Notes: a model not told the origin generated them from the sequence alone. 64,000 nt of DNA from Acinetobacter calcoaceticus (GCF_016508255.1 NZ_JADVKT010000005.1:1-64000); one strand, 5' to 3'. Counted from the first letter of the stretch, positions 29,370 to 39,950 are shown. Numbers and translations are program-made.

Positions 29370-32300
29370 TTAACCCACGACTTCAATTGTACTTGCGCCA
29401 GCACCAAGAGGTTTCACTTGAATTTGTACAGGAATACGCTCATGCATTTCTTGAATGTGCGAGATGAGAACAACCTGACGACCCTGATTTTGTAATTGAT
29501 CTAAAGCATTCATTACCATATGCAAAGAAGATGCATCTAAGGTTCCAAAACCTTCATCAATAAACAGAGATTCAATTTTCATTGAACCTGAAGCCATATT
29601 GGCAATGGCTAAAGATAAGGCGAGGGCTGTTAAGAAGGATTCACCGCCGGATAAAGATGAAACTGAACGCATTTCTCCGTCCATATCGTGGTCGATAATG
29701 GCAAGACTTAAAGATTGGTCAAGCCGTTTTAAGGTATAGCGTTGAGAAAGCATCGCCAGTTGCTGGTTAGCATGTTCCACTAAAATATCCAGATGATATT
29801 GCTGGGCATAGTCACGGAACTCCTTGCCTTTGGCATCGCCAATCAGACCTGAAATTTTGCTCCAGCGATGTTCTTCTTGCTGAATGTTTTGAATTTGCTG
29901 AGCGTATTGTTGCTGTTTCGCAAGGTTTTGCTGGTGCAGCTCTAACTTCAGTTTGAGCTGATCACGAATTTCCAGTTGGGCTTTAAGCTCTGCAATATTG
30001 TCTTGAATCAGGTTCAGAAGCTTTTCAAATTCAATATCTGGTTTAGTTTGTAAGTGATCAGTCAATTGCTCTTGCATAGTCTTAAGGGCAGATGAAGCTT
30101 CACTGAGTAGACGTTCTGCTTGATTAAGGCGGTTACGGATATCTTGTTCTTGTGCTGAATTAATCTGTATGAGCGCCGTAAAGTCCTGCGCCTGAAAATC
30201 AGAATGCCTGTTTAACCAGTTTTGAATTTGTGTATTAATCTGTTGTTGATGCTGTTCTGTGTGTTGATGTTGATGCTTGAGGTGATCGAGCGCCTGCTTT
30301 TGCTGCTCAAAGTGCTGTCTAGTCTGTTCGAAACGTTGTTTAGCCTCATGATACGCTGTTTGTTGCTGCTGGCGTTTAGCATCGTGCTCAATTAACCATT
30401 CGTGCGGTTTAATGTCAGCGCGGCCTGTCATTTGTTGAATGAGTGACACCGCTTTTTCGTTATTTTGTTGGCCTTTAAGCGTAATCTCTTTGAGATTTTG
30501 ATCGATATCATCAATTTGTTTGGTCATTTGCTCAAGGTTAGCAGCTAGCATTTTAAGTTCTTGTTGCTGCTGTTCGAAACGCTGTGAAAGCTGTTCTTGC
30601 TGTTCAAGTTGCTTAGCACGAGCCTCTAGTATTGACCAAGTTTGCTTAGCGGTTTGGCTACTCGACTGCTGCCACGTGTGCTGTTCAGCTTCAGATAAAC
30701 ACTCAACAATATGTTGAACTTGCTGTTGCCATTGCTGGGCTGTATTAAGCAAGCTTTCACTGCGTTGGATATATTGAACGAGCTGATTATGCTGTTTAAT
30801 CGCTTGGGTTAAACGCAAGCTTTCCGACTCAAATGTACTCATCGCAGTTTGTGCGGCTTGTCTGAGCTCGTTAAGCGTTTGCAAAATTTGCTCAGGAGTC
30901 TGATTAAGTTCAATGTGGAACTGATTGAGGTTAAAAGCTTGCTCAAGTTCTTGCTTTAAGTTTGCTTGTTTTGCTTGAAGTTGAGCTAGATATTTCTGAA
31001 CTTGCTCAAGCTCGGCATGACACTGGGTCAGCGCATGTTGCTGGGTTTGCCATGCATTAAATTTAGTTTGCTCTAGTGCTACGGCTTGCTGTTCTTGTTG
31101 CTGCTGCAAATCGAATAATGCTTTAGAGACTGCACTGTCATCAACACGGTAAGGGTGATGGGTGCTTCCACACACTAAACAAGCTTCGCCATCTTTAAGA
31201 TTGGCTCGTAACTGCTCAATATTTTCAGTGTGTAATAAACGCTGCTGTTGCAGCATGTGCTGTAATTTTTCACGTTCAGTTTTTGCTGTTTGGTAGTCTT
31301 GCTCAGCCGACTGGAAAAGAGCTTTAAGTTGCTGCTCTTGGGCTAAAGTTTGGGTCTGCTTTTCAGTGAATTGCTGAAGCTCGGCATAGAGCTCATGATA
31401 AATTTTTATTTTCTGTTGAATCAGATCTAACTGAGTGATTTGAGTAAGTTTCTGCTCTTTATCTTTACGCTGTTGCTCAAGTTTTAAATCAATTTGTTCA
31501 GCAGTACCTAGAGAAGACGTCAGTTGTTCAAGTTCACTTTTAGCTTCCGATAATTTTTGGCGGGCAAGGATAGGGTTACCAAGCTGCTGTTCAATCGCTT
31601 GGTAATTTTGAATAAATTGCCCAAGTTGATTTAAATGCGCTGAGAGGCCTTTGTCTAATACAGCATATTGCTGAGTCTGGGTGAGTTGCTGTTGAAGATT
31701 AATCTTGTTCTGCTCAAGCTGTGCAATATGCTGTTGTACAACGTTTTGCTGCTGTTGCAACGGACTAAGTTTTTGCTCAAGTGTATGTCTTTTTTCTTTG
31801 CACTTTTTATATTCATCGGCAATAAAGGCGCGTTCTTGAATGGACTGTCGAACTTGATTTAAAGCATGTTGATGCTGTTGCTCAAAAGCGAGCGTTTGTT
31901 TGAGCTCTTGCTCTGCAAGTTGATATTGTTTTTGTCCCGTTTCAAAAATTTGCACCAACTCATTAAACTTGGTTTGAGCTTGCTGAATTTGTGGCTCAAG
32001 TTGTTGTAGTGTTTGTAAATTTTGAGTTTGCTGAAAAACTTGTGGGCGTATTTCAGAGAAAACTTCAAGTCGTTTTAATTGCTCACGCTCACCAGCCAAT
32101 TGTTGATGATGGTTTTGCTGGGTTTGAAACTGTTGCTGTTTAGCCTGAACTTCTCGCTCAAGTTTTGCTTTGCGCTCAAACCATTGCTGTTGTTTGTCTA
32201 AGACATTTTTTTGCTGTTCTAACTGTTGATGGGTTTGTTCAGCTTGCTGATATTGTGCAGTAAATGCAGCTATCTCTTCATCAGATAAAATTTCAATATG

Positions 32301-32966
32301 GCCTAAAAACTCTTCGAGCTGTTTACGCTGCTTTGCAATATCTGCTGTTTTACGAAAAGCCAGCTCACCGATTTTGGCGAAAATGCTGGAGTTAGTCAGA
32401 TATTCAAGCAGTTCACCGCGTTCGCTGTCTCGTGCTTTTAAAAATGCGGTCACTTCTGACTGGGCAAGTAATACGGCACGAGTAAACTGTTCAAATGAAA
32501 GCTGGGTAATTTGTTTAACTTTTTCATCAACCGCTTTAGCTTTGTCGGCAAGCACCACACCATCGGTCAGGCATTTTAAGTGGCGTTGTACGCTTTGTAA
32601 TTTACCATTCGGGTTTTCACGCGCACGCTTAATTTCCCAACGTGCTAAATAGCGTTTTTGATCTTGGGCAATAAAGCAAAGCTCAGCAAAACCATGTCCT
32701 GTGCCACGGCGTAATACAGTTAAAGGTGAATTGGTGAGTAACTCAGAACCATCTACATCTTTTAATTTGCCGTCGCTGTCTTTAAGGCGAGGCACCCGAT
32801 TAAACAAGGCCAGACACATGGCATCTAAAATGGTCGATTTGCCTGCGCCAGTTTTCCCCACAATTGCAATTAAACCTGCATGAGCTAGAGGCGAGCTTTC
32901 AAAATCTATAAAGTGCTCGTCAGAAAGAGATGCCAGATTTTTTATACGAATGGATAAAATTTTCAT
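29370..32966 (-). CDS. sbcC: Exonuclease SbcC ATPase subunit
   Basis: The 1198-residue SMC/Rad50-like subunit of SbcCD, which cleaves hairpins and DNA ends. The N-terminal head has Walker A GKTGAGKST (about 37–45). Two very long Gln-rich coiled coils flank the zinc hook CLVC (C596, C599). The C-terminal head has signature SSLSGGESFLTALALSLA, Walker B LFIDEGFGTLD, and the H-loop VVLISH. Gln content of the coils is strikingly high. Its ATG overlaps the sbcD stop by four bases (ATGA), giving translational coupling. Confidence 0.95.
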   Translation of the reverse strand: MKILSIRIKNLASLSDEHFIDFESSPLAHAGLIAIVGKTGAGKSTILDAMCLALFNRVPRLKDSDGKLKDVDGSELLTNSPLTVLRRGTGHGFAELCFIAQDQKRYLARWEIKRARENPNGKLQSVQRHLKCLTDGVVLADKAKAVDEKVKQITQLSFEQFTRAVLLAQSEVTAFLKARDSERGELLEYLTNSSIFAKIGELAFRKTADIAKQRKQLEEFLGHIEILSDEEIAAFTAQYQQAEQTHQQLEQQKNVLDKQQQWFERKAKLEREVQAKQQQFQTQQNHHQQLAGEREQLKRLEVFSEIRPQVFQQTQNLQTLQQLEPQIQQAQTKFNELVQIFETGQKQYQLAEQELKQTLAFEQQHQHALNQVRQSIQERAFIADEYKKCKEKRHTLEQKLSPLQQQQNVVQQHIAQLEQNKINLQQQLTQTQQYAVLDKGLSAHLNQLGQFIQNYQAIEQQLGNPILARQKLSEAKSELEQLTSSLGTAEQIDLKLEQQRKDKEQKLTQITQLDLIQQKIKIYHELYAELQQFTEKQTQTLAQEQQLKALFQSAEQDYQTAKTEREKLQHMLQQQRLLHTENIEQLRANLKDGEACLVCGSTHHPYRVDDSAVSKALFDLQQQQEQQAVALEQTKFNAWQTQQHALTQCHAELEQVQKYLAQLQAKQANLKQELEQAFNLNQFHIELNQTPEQILQTLNELRQAAQTAMSTFESESLRLTQAIKQHNQLVQYIQRSESLLNTAQQWQQQVQHIVECLSEAEQHTWQQSSSQTAKQTWSILEARAKQLEQQEQLSQRFEQQQQELKMLAANLEQMTKQIDDIDQNLKEITLKGQQNNEKAVSLIQQMTGRADIKPHEWLIEHDAKRQQQQTAYHEAKQRFEQTRQHFEQQKQALDHLKHQHQHTEQHQQQINTQIQNWLNRHSDFQAQDFTALIQINSAQEQDIRNRLNQAERLLSEASSALKTMQEQLTDHLQTKPDIEFEKLLNLIQDNIAELKAQLEIRDQLKLKLELHQQNLAKQQQYAQQIQNIQQEEHRWSKISGLIGDAKGKEFRDYAQQYHLDILVEHANQQLAMLSQRYTLKRLDQSLSLAIIDHDMDGEMRSVSSLSGGESFLTALALSLAIANMASGSMKIESLFIDEGFGTLDASSLHMVMNALDQLQNQGRQVVLISHIQEMHERIPVQIQVKPLGAGASTIEVVG

Positions 32967-34243
32967 GACATATCCTTAAGGGGTGCATCATTTTCAAGAT
33001 TCTTTTGTGCTTCTTGTACCAGACTCAGAAAATCTTTTAATACGGCATCATCAGCACTGTAACCCTGTTTTTCCCAAATATTCTGAAACAGCTTTTCTGG
33101 GGTCGGTGGTTCGAGTGCAATGTGCTGAGTGGTATTTAAATCGGCAGCATCTTTGCTCATATATTGACGTGAAATACGTACTAAGCGATAGCGCTCAGGC
33201 GGTAGGGCTGCTTCAAACTGCTGACGTAAATTAGGCTGTGGTGGCGTTAAACTATAATATTCAATATCGACATATTCACGGTGGTCAATATTCTCAATCA
33301 CGCCGTGTGGTAAAGCTTTGAGTTGTTGCAGTACCTCGTTTAATTCACCGCGAATACGGTGCAATTGTATGCAACGTGGAATTGCTACTGCTTCAAATTG
33401 CAAACGTTTGTCTGTGTCTTGAGCAGGATCAATTTTGACTTCAACTACTTGGTGTTTATAGTTGATTTCACTGAACGAAAGTGGAATGGGTGAGCCACTA
33501 TAACGAATGTGCGGCTGACCTACTTTTTGTGGTTTATGCAGATGTCCTAAAGCGACGTAATCGACAGCATCTTCAAACAGAGTCGTTGAAAGTGCTTCTT
33601 CATTACCAATAATAATCGGGCGTTCAGAGTCTGATGTTTCCCCACCTTGCATATGAGCATGCGACATCAAAATAAGGGCTTGATCTGGTGTCTTACGACG
33701 TTTTGCTTCGGCAATCAGTTGCTGGTGCAAATAGGCAATCGCATTTTTGCTGTTGGTGGTATGTTCATTAAAGCCCGTAATTTCGGCTGAGCGTAAAAAA
33801 GGCAGGGCAAGACACCATGCCACAATATCTTGATGTTGATTATAAATAGGTAAAAGTAGTCGATCGAGATCTAGAGTTTTATCTTCATTCCAGTGAACCA
33901 CGCCCACGGTTTTTGCATTATATTTTTCTAAAAGTGGCTCGACCTGTTCAATACGGTAACCTGAGTCATGATTACCAGCAATCATGAGCGTTTGCATGTG
34001 CGGTGCAAGGCGATGTGCATCTGCTAAAAATTGGTAGAGTTGTTTTTGTGCTTGAGAACCTGGGTTAATGACATCAAAAATGTCGCCAGCAATGAGCAGG
34101 GCATGCGGTTGTTTTTCTTGAATTTGAGTGAGCAACCAGCTTAAAAATTGTTGGTGTTCATAGTGTCGTGAATGATTATAAAAAAACTGCCCCAAATGCC
34201 AGTCAGAAGTATGTAGAAAATGTACGGACATAGGAACAGACAT
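32963..34243 (-). CDS. sbcD: Exonuclease SbcD nuclease subunit
   Basis: The 426-residue Mre11-like metallophosphoesterase subunit of SbcCD. Phosphodiesterase motifs run in order: HTSDWHLGQ, AGDIFD, AGNHDSG, LMSHAHMQG and ALGHLHKPQ. The family length is normally about 400. ATG 34243 is taken as the start; ATG 34231 (MSVHFLHTSDWH) is an equally plausible shorter start, and no convincing ribosome site decides. It is the first gene of sbcD–sbcC. Confidence 0.94.
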   Translation of the reverse strand: MSVPMSVHFLHTSDWHLGQFFYNHSRHYEHQQFLSWLLTQIQEKQPHALLIAGDIFDVINPGSQAQKQLYQFLADAHRLAPHMQTLMIAGNHDSGYRIEQVEPLLEKYNAKTVGVVHWNEDKTLDLDRLLLPIYNQHQDIVAWCLALPFLRSAEITGFNEHTTNSKNAIAYLHQQLIAEAKRRKTPDQALILMSHAHMQGGETSDSERPIIIGNEEALSTTLFEDAVDYVALGHLHKPQKVGQPHIRYSGSPIPLSFSEINYKHQVVEVKIDPAQDTDKRLQFEAVAIPRCIQLHRIRGELNEVLQQLKALPHGVIENIDHREYVDIEYYSLTPPQPNLRQQFEAALPPERYRLVRISRQYMSKDAADLNTTQHIALEPPTPEKLFQNIWEKQGYSADDAVLKDFLSLVQEAQKNLENDAPLKDMS

Positions 34244-34406
34244 CAAGCCAAGATAAACATAGATACGTTAGCATAAATTGGCAGGAGATTTTATCAAGAC
34301 ATTTTAAAGTGCTCGATATTTAAGCCCACAGTAAAACCGAATTAATTTTGTCACTTTAAACTTTGCTTTGTTACTATCAATTCAAATAATGAATCTTGAG
34401 AAAAAA

Positions 34407-34880
34407 ATGACCATTCATGAATACGAAGTAAAAATACAGTGGGAAGGCAATACAGGAACAGGCACTTCTTCTTATCGTTCATATAAAAGAGACTTTAGTA
34501 TTCAACATCCACAAAAGGCCACCATTCAAGGCTCATCAGACCCTGCTTATTTAGGCGATGTGACCAGATGGAACCCAGAAGATTTATTGGTTGCTTCAGC
34601 CTCTGCTTGCCATAAGCTATGGTATTTACACCTATGTGCAGTCAATCATATTCACGTAGTGAGTTATGTCGATCACGCACTTGGATTTATGCAAGATGCA
34701 GATCCAGTCAAACGTGGTCACTTTACTCAGATTATTTTAAAGCCTGCGGTTGTTTTAGAAAAAGGCGCCGACCAAGAGCTTGCGGCAAAATTGCATGAAG
34801 AGGCTCATCAGGAATGTATGATTGCTAATTCGGTGAATTTCCCAATTACATGTGAAGCCAGCTTTAGTTTTGCCGAATAG
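34407..34880 (+). CDS. OsmC-family peroxiredoxin-like protein
   Basis: A 157-residue OsmC/Ohr-fold protein. The two conserved cysteines are present: one in VASASACHKLWYL (about residue 72) and one in HQECMIANS (about residue 143), the pair that reduces organic peroxides. The start at ATG 34407 (MTIHEYEVKIQW) follows a short GAG; an in-frame ATG at 34389 would add six residues. It is closer to general OsmC-like proteins than to Ohr. No regulator is adjacent. Confidence 0.86.
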   Translation: MTIHEYEVKIQWEGNTGTGTSSYRSYKRDFSIQHPQKATIQGSSDPAYLGDVTRWNPEDLLVASASACHKLWYLHLCAVNHIHVVSYVDHALGFMQDADPVKRGHFTQIILKPAVVLEKGADQELAAKLHEEAHQECMIANSVNFPITCEASFSFAE

Positions 34881-34890
34881 TAAATATGAA

Positions 34891-34920
34891 ATAGCCACCG
34901 TTTAAAATGCGGTGGCTATA
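34891..34920. other. Hairpin between convergent OsmC and VOC genes
   Basis: ATAGCCACCG / CGGTGGCTAT is a perfect 10-base stem with a nine-base loop. No T run follows on either strand beyond a few A/T bases, so it may be a weak bidirectional terminator or an mRNA 3'-end stabiliser. Confidence 0.5.
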
Positions 34921-34947
34921 AATTAATAAAATTGTTAAATAAGCTAT

Positions 34948-35325
34948 TTAAGCTGCATTTTCATCGGCTTGAAAAATACCAAAAACGTTGTGGTCTAAAT
35001 CCACAAAGTAACCATGCCAAGCTCGGCCGGGAATGGCGAATTTATCCATCGCAACAATGCCACCTTGCACTAAAATTTTTGCAGCAACTTCATCGAAATT
35101 TTCAACTTGAACTGAACAGGTAAATGCATTGGTGCCATATTCCATGGGCGGCGTTTGAGCAGGACGTTTTAAAAGTCCACCCATGAGTGAAGGCGTTTCT
35201 ATACGGTAATATTCAATAGGTAAGTTTTTATCTAATTTAAATTGCCAGCCGAACACAGCTTGATAAAACTGCACATCGCGGGCAGGGTTTGAAGACTGGA
35301 TTTCAAAATAGGCAATATTGTTCAT
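34948..35325 (-). CDS. VOC-superfamily (glyoxalase/bleomycin-resistance-like) protein
   Basis: A 125-residue single-module vicinal-oxygen-chelate fold protein. The paired beta-alpha-beta-beta-beta pattern begins with YFEIQSSNPARDVQFYQAVFGWQF and closes with GRAWHGYFVDLDHNVFGIFQ (quoted in part), typical of this family. Candidate metal positions are not complete enough to predict an enzyme activity. It has no operon partner, and the upstream gap contains the candidate sRNA reading the same strand. Confidence 0.8.
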   Translation of the reverse strand: MNNIAYFEIQSSNPARDVQFYQAVFGWQFKLDKNLPIEYYRIETPSLMGGLLKRPAQTPPMEYGTNAFTCSVQVENFDEVAAKILVQGGIVAMDKFAIPGRAWHGYFVDLDHNVFGIFQADENAA

Positions 35326-35429
35326 CTTATTTAAATCATTTTTATGGTGTAAAAAGTATACGCATAGCCCTTATGACCACGAAAGAATTATTGTGTATGC
35401 AGAGCGTAAAATAAATGAAAGTACCAGAA

Positions 35430-35469
35430 AATAAAAACCGACGATTCGAGTGATGAGAGAATCGTCGGT
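35430..35469 (-). terminator. Minus-strand terminator of the candidate sRNA
   Basis: Perfect 11-base stem with an 11-base loop; the A-run at 35433–35437 becomes the T-run on the minus strand. There is no T-run on the plus side, so direction is clear. Confidence 0.85.
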
Positions 35470-35612
35470 CAAAAACTTCATCAAGGGTTTCTGCTGCTAA
35501 CAAAACCTAATCCGAAGGAAGAAAAGCGTCGTAATGAAAGGTCACCGAAACAATTTTGCGGATGCCGTGCAAAGGAAGTATTCGGTTGCTGCGACCTTAT
35601 TACCCTATATAA
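35430..35612 (-). ncRNA. Candidate structured small RNA of about 175–180 nt
   Basis: On the minus strand the 5' part folds as GTAAT-AAGGTC-(bulge)-ACCGAA paired with TTCGGT-GACCTT-TC-ATTAC (between 35603 and 35531). A second hairpin, GGTTT / AAACC, is enclosed near 35485–35510. Then comes a perfect 11-base stem, ACCGACGATTC / GAATCGTCGGT (35437–35469), followed on this strand by TTTTTAT, a textbook intrinsic terminator. No protein frame on the minus strand leads into that terminator. The 5' end near 35603 is a guess: TATATA (35611–35606) may be part of the promoter, and no clear -35 matches it. I do not recognise the family. Confidence 0.55.
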
Positions 35613-35703
35613 CGTCAAGAAATCAGGATTGGTTGACAGAAAAATGAAAAAAAATCGAAAAAAATTTATAATTATTTTTTAAACCCATAAATTAGGCAAA
35701 AAG

Positions 35704-36156
35704 ATGACCAAATTACGCTCTTACTATCTCTGGTTTTTTGCTTTATGTATCGTACTCACCTTAATTGTAGGTGTGGTTGCAGCACTATTACCAGCGAGTG
35801 TAGGTGGTGTTTTAACAGCCGTTCCTTATTTAGGCGCAATGATTTTCGTCTTATTTAAATTTTTAAAGAAAGAACGCCGTGCACCGACTGTACAAGAAAA
35901 AAAGAAATTTACTTTAGGCTTTACCCTAATTTTTTGGGGCTATAACTTGTGTGGTGTTTTATTTGGCTTATTTTTATTTGCACGAAAAGACCCTGAGATT
36001 TTGCAGAACTTTATGCTTTACCTCAAACAACCTCAGTTTTTAAGCATTATGGTCATTATGCTTTTAATGTTAGCTATTCCGCTTTATTTAATTACCTACT
36101 GGTTTTACGGCAAACAAGCACAGCGAATGGCAGACAAAATGTTTAATGTGCAATAG
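35704..36156 (+). CDS. Small four-span membrane protein (ABZJ_00895-like)
   Basis: A 150-residue protein with about four hydrophobic segments (about 8–32, 36–53, 68–92 and 110–133) separated by basic loops such as FLKKERRAPTVQEKKKFT. It resembles a set of Acinetobacter proteins annotated as the ABZJ_00895 family, whose role is unknown. AAAAAG lies before ATG 35704. It is monocistronic in appearance, divergent from the candidate sRNA. Confidence 0.7.
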   Translation: MTKLRSYYLWFFALCIVLTLIVGVVAALLPASVGGVLTAVPYLGAMIFVLFKFLKKERRAPTVQEKKKFTLGFTLIFWGYNLCGVLFGLFLFARKDPEILQNFMLYLKQPQFLSIMVIMLLMLAIPLYLITYWFYGKQAQRMADKMFNVQ

Positions 36157-36239
36157 ATCACTACGAAAACTCATACGATTAAACATGAATTATTTTTATA
36201 CAATCAAATAAAACTGTTGTCCTCGGTTTTGGAGGAAAT

Positions 36240-37145
36240 ATGAATAAGAATGTATTAATTACGGGTGCTAGTGGCTTTATCGGAACGCATTTAATTAAGT
36301 TCCTACTACAAAAAAACTATAACGTGATTGCGGTTACGCGGCAGGCTGGCAAGAAATCTGACCATCCTGCCGTGCAGTGGGTACAAAGATTTGAAGATAT
36401 TTCAACACGTCAAATTGACTATGTCGTGAATTTGGCAGGCGCAAATATTGGTGAAAAACGCTGGACCGAGTCACGTAAAAAACAACTCATTGAAAGCCGA
36501 GTAAACACGACACGGCGGTTGTATGCGTGGCTCAAGCAATCTGAAATTTTTCCGGAAGTGATTATCTCGGGTTCGGCTATTGGTTATTACGGTATAGATG
36601 ATCAAGAAAAGTGGGCAGAGGTGTGCACCGAACAAAGTTCACCACAGCCTATTTTTATGTCTCAGCTTTGCCAAGAGTGGGAACATGCAGCTTTAGTAGA
36701 TCCTCAGCAAAATACTAAAATTATTCGTTTAGGCGTAGTGTTTGGGCAGGGTGGTGGCATCTTGCCTAAAATGTTGCTTCCGATTCGACTCAATTTAGTC
36801 GGTCAGATTGGACATGGTCGTCAGCCTGTGGTTTGGGTACACATTGAAGACGTGTTAAGCGCAATCGAGTTTATATTTAAGCATCCCCAATCTGCTCAAA
36901 TTCATAATGTAGTAGCACCAGAAAATGTGACTCAAAAAGCTTTTGTTGAACAAGCTGCTGCGATACTCAATAAGAAACCAATGTTGTCAGCACCAAGCAC
37001 GGTTTTTCGCTGTTTGTTGGGGGAACAGTCTCAATTGATCTTAAATGGTCAATTCGTTAAACCCGCAGCCTTACAAGCAGAAGGATTTGAGTTTGCTTAT
37101 CCCAAATTAAAACTGGCTTTAGAGAATATATTGGCGTCAGGCTAA
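36240..37145 (+). CDS. TIGR01777-family NAD-dependent epimerase/oxidoreductase
   Basis: A 301-residue extended short-chain dehydrogenase with NAD-binding TGASGFIG (residues 8–15). The family features VVNLAGANIGEKRWTESRK, SGSAIGYYG, and the C-terminal DUF1731-type end (GQFVKPAALQAEGFEF) are visible. Relatives include YfcH of E. coli; substrate unknown. GGAGG lies directly upstream of the ATG. Its last nine bases overlap the end of convergent thiO. Confidence 0.88.
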   Translation: MNKNVLITGASGFIGTHLIKFLLQKNYNVIAVTRQAGKKSDHPAVQWVQRFEDISTRQIDYVVNLAGANIGEKRWTESRKKQLIESRVNTTRRLYAWLKQSEIFPEVIISGSAIGYYGIDDQEKWAEVCTEQSSPQPIFMSQLCQEWEHAALVDPQQNTKIIRLGVVFGQGGGILPKMLLPIRLNLVGQIGHGRQPVVWVHIEDVLSAIEFIFKHPQSAQIHNVVAPENVTQKAFVEQAAAILNKKPMLSAPSTVFRCLLGEQSQLILNGQFVKPAALQAEGFEFAYPKLKLALENILASG

Positions 37146-38252
37146 GATTTTATTTTGTAGGCGCTCTGGAGAATATGCTTTGGCATCCACTAATGTCGGT
37201 TGATTCAGCATAAGCTGACGAAGTAATTGCGCAGAGCCTGCGCCCATACATAACCCATTTCTAAAATGACCAAAGTTTGCCCAGAGGTTATCCATTTCAG
37301 GCATTTTGCCAATGTAGGGAACACCATTTGGTGAACTTGGTCTGAGTCCTGCCCAGCGCTGTACAATCGGAAAATCGGCCAGTTCTGGCACCATATCCAA
37401 ACATGCTTCTAAAATATTGTGCTGGGTTATTTCATCGGTAGAGGTATCGAAACCACGATGGGCCATGCTTGACCCACAAACAATATGTCCGTCCATACGT
37501 GGAATCAAATACATCACACGGTTCATGCACATGGTAGGCAACCAGTGAGCAGGGGTTTTAAATAACAGCATTTGGCCTTGAACAGGTTCAACTGGAATGT
37601 CGAGTTGTAATTGGGAGTTCCAATAGTGGCTCCAAGCGCCCGACGTTATTACAAAATGATCTGCTGTATGTTTGCGACCATCTTCGGTTTGTAGGGCTTG
37701 TATTACATCATCCTGTTGAATCAGTTTCTTAACAGCAGTGTGTTCAAAAAACTCAACTTTGGGATGTTGTTTTAAATAGCTAATCAGGGACTGTAATACG
37801 CGCGGATTACGAATATTAGACAGTTCAGGGAAATAAATGGCTTGTTGAAACTGATCGGAAATATGCGGATTCACTTGTTCTAGTGCATCGCGCTGTAAAT
37901 ATTCACAGCGCTGCATCGGTTCTTGATACTGCTCGGCGTAGGAAAGTCCGACGTCAAAATCTTCTTCATCAAAAATCAGCATGCCTGTGTCATGAATTTC
38001 AAAATCGATCCCTGTAACAGGGGAGAGTTTCTGGTTCCATGCTTGATAAGATGCTTTACCAAACTGAGCAAGTTGGTTCACTGCATGCACATAGCGCCAC
38101 GGGTACATCGGAGAAAGAATGCCTCCGCCAGCCCAAGAGGCTGCTTGTCCCGCTTGTTGTTGATCAAAAATACTGACAGTACAGCCTTGTTCAACCAACT
38201 CCAGCGCAGACATTAATCCACTTATGCCTGCGCCAATGATTGCAATATGCAT
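37137..38252 (-). CDS. thiO: Glycine oxidase ThiO-type FAD-dependent amine oxidase
   Basis: The 371-residue DAO-fold flavoenzyme has GAGISGLMSALEL (FAD site, residues 7–19) and GGILSPMYPWRY. Its C-terminal end has RWAGLRPSSPNGVPYIG and NFGHFRNGLCMGAGSAQLL, as in ThiO, which makes iminoglycine for the thiazole of thiamine. No other thiamine genes are nearby; instead it lies 25 bases downstream of hemB on the same strand, so co-transcription with haem synthesis is likely. A related D-amino-acid oxidase is the alternative. Confidence 0.82.
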   Translation of the reverse strand: MHIAIIGAGISGLMSALELVEQGCTVSIFDQQQAGQAASWAGGGILSPMYPWRYVHAVNQLAQFGKASYQAWNQKLSPVTGIDFEIHDTGMLIFDEEDFDVGLSYAEQYQEPMQRCEYLQRDALEQVNPHISDQFQQAIYFPELSNIRNPRVLQSLISYLKQHPKVEFFEHTAVKKLIQQDDVIQALQTEDGRKHTADHFVITSGAWSHYWNSQLQLDIPVEPVQGQMLLFKTPAHWLPTMCMNRVMYLIPRMDGHIVCGSSMAHRGFDTSTDEITQHNILEACLDMVPELADFPIVQRWAGLRPSSPNGVPYIGKMPEMDNLWANFGHFRNGLCMGAGSAQLLRQLMLNQPTLVDAKAYSPERLQNKILA

Positions 38253-38277
38253 GCAGTGTTATCCTTTCTCTGCGAAC

Positions 38278-39405
<1,128 letters not shown>

Positions 39406-39433
39406 TTAGCATGCTTTTTAATTTAGGCAACGT

Positions 39434-39931
39434 ATGAGTGATGAAAAGAAAAATTGGACTGGAAACATACAATTAGGGTCAAAAACTGATCTGAATGTAG
39501 TTCTTAACCAATTATGTAAGGCGTTTAATAGCTGTCCTTTTTTTAAGCATAGTGGAATGATTATGCGTGTGGTCGATGGGCAGATTGAAGGCTATGTTGA
39601 AATGCAACCTGACCTGATTGGTAATTTAGCTTTTCAGGTTTTACATGGTGGTGTCGCTGCAACCTTGCTAGACAGTATTGGTGGAATTGTGGCCATGGAA
39701 CATTTATATCGCCGTTCAACCCCAGAAACCCTGCCTGAAACCATTAAACAGGTAACACGTTTGGCAACAGTCGACATGCGTGTGGATTATTTGGCACCGG
39801 GGCGTGGTAAATACTTTATTGCACGTGCTGAAGTTCTACGTTTGGGTCGTAAGGGCTGTACCATGCGCATGACGATGGTCAATGACGAAAATAAAGCAAT
39901 TGCTGCGGGAATTGCCTCATATGCCTACTAA
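39434..39931 (+). CDS. Hotdog-fold thioesterase (YigI/PaaI-like)
   Basis: A 165-residue hotdog-fold protein. The catalytic helix region VLHGGVAATLLDSIGGIVA is typical of PaaI/YigI acyl-CoA thioesterases, and VDMRVDYLAPGRGKYFIARAEVLRLGRK (quoted in part) forms the following sheet. Its length and sequence favour the YigI-like medium/long-chain type, but the substrate is an inference. It is divergent from hemB and stands alone before a terminator. Confidence 0.82.
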   Translation: MSDEKKNWTGNIQLGSKTDLNVVLNQLCKAFNSCPFFKHSGMIMRVVDGQIEGYVEMQPDLIGNLAFQVLHGGVAATLLDSIGGIVAMEHLYRRSTPETLPETIKQVTRLATVDMRVDYLAPGRGKYFIARAEVLRLGRKGCTMRMTMVNDENKAIAAGIASYAY

Positions 39932-39950
39932 ATGGGGCATTTAAGGATTT

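Larger units (their letters stand above)
35326..35703. other. 378-base gene-free gap with structured RNA candidate
   Basis: No coding frame is visible in this gap. Its centre (35430–35612) carries three nested or consecutive inverted repeats and a minus-strand intrinsic terminator, treated separately as a candidate sRNA. The part next to 35704 is A/T-rich and probably holds the promoter of the membrane-protein gene. Confidence 0.7.

Noticed and set aside
29370..32966. Several open frames antisense to sbcC and in other frames
   Set aside because: They arise from the low-complexity Gln codons (CAA/CAG read as TTG/CTG), have no ribosome sites, and yield Leu/Cys/Ser-rich nonsense.
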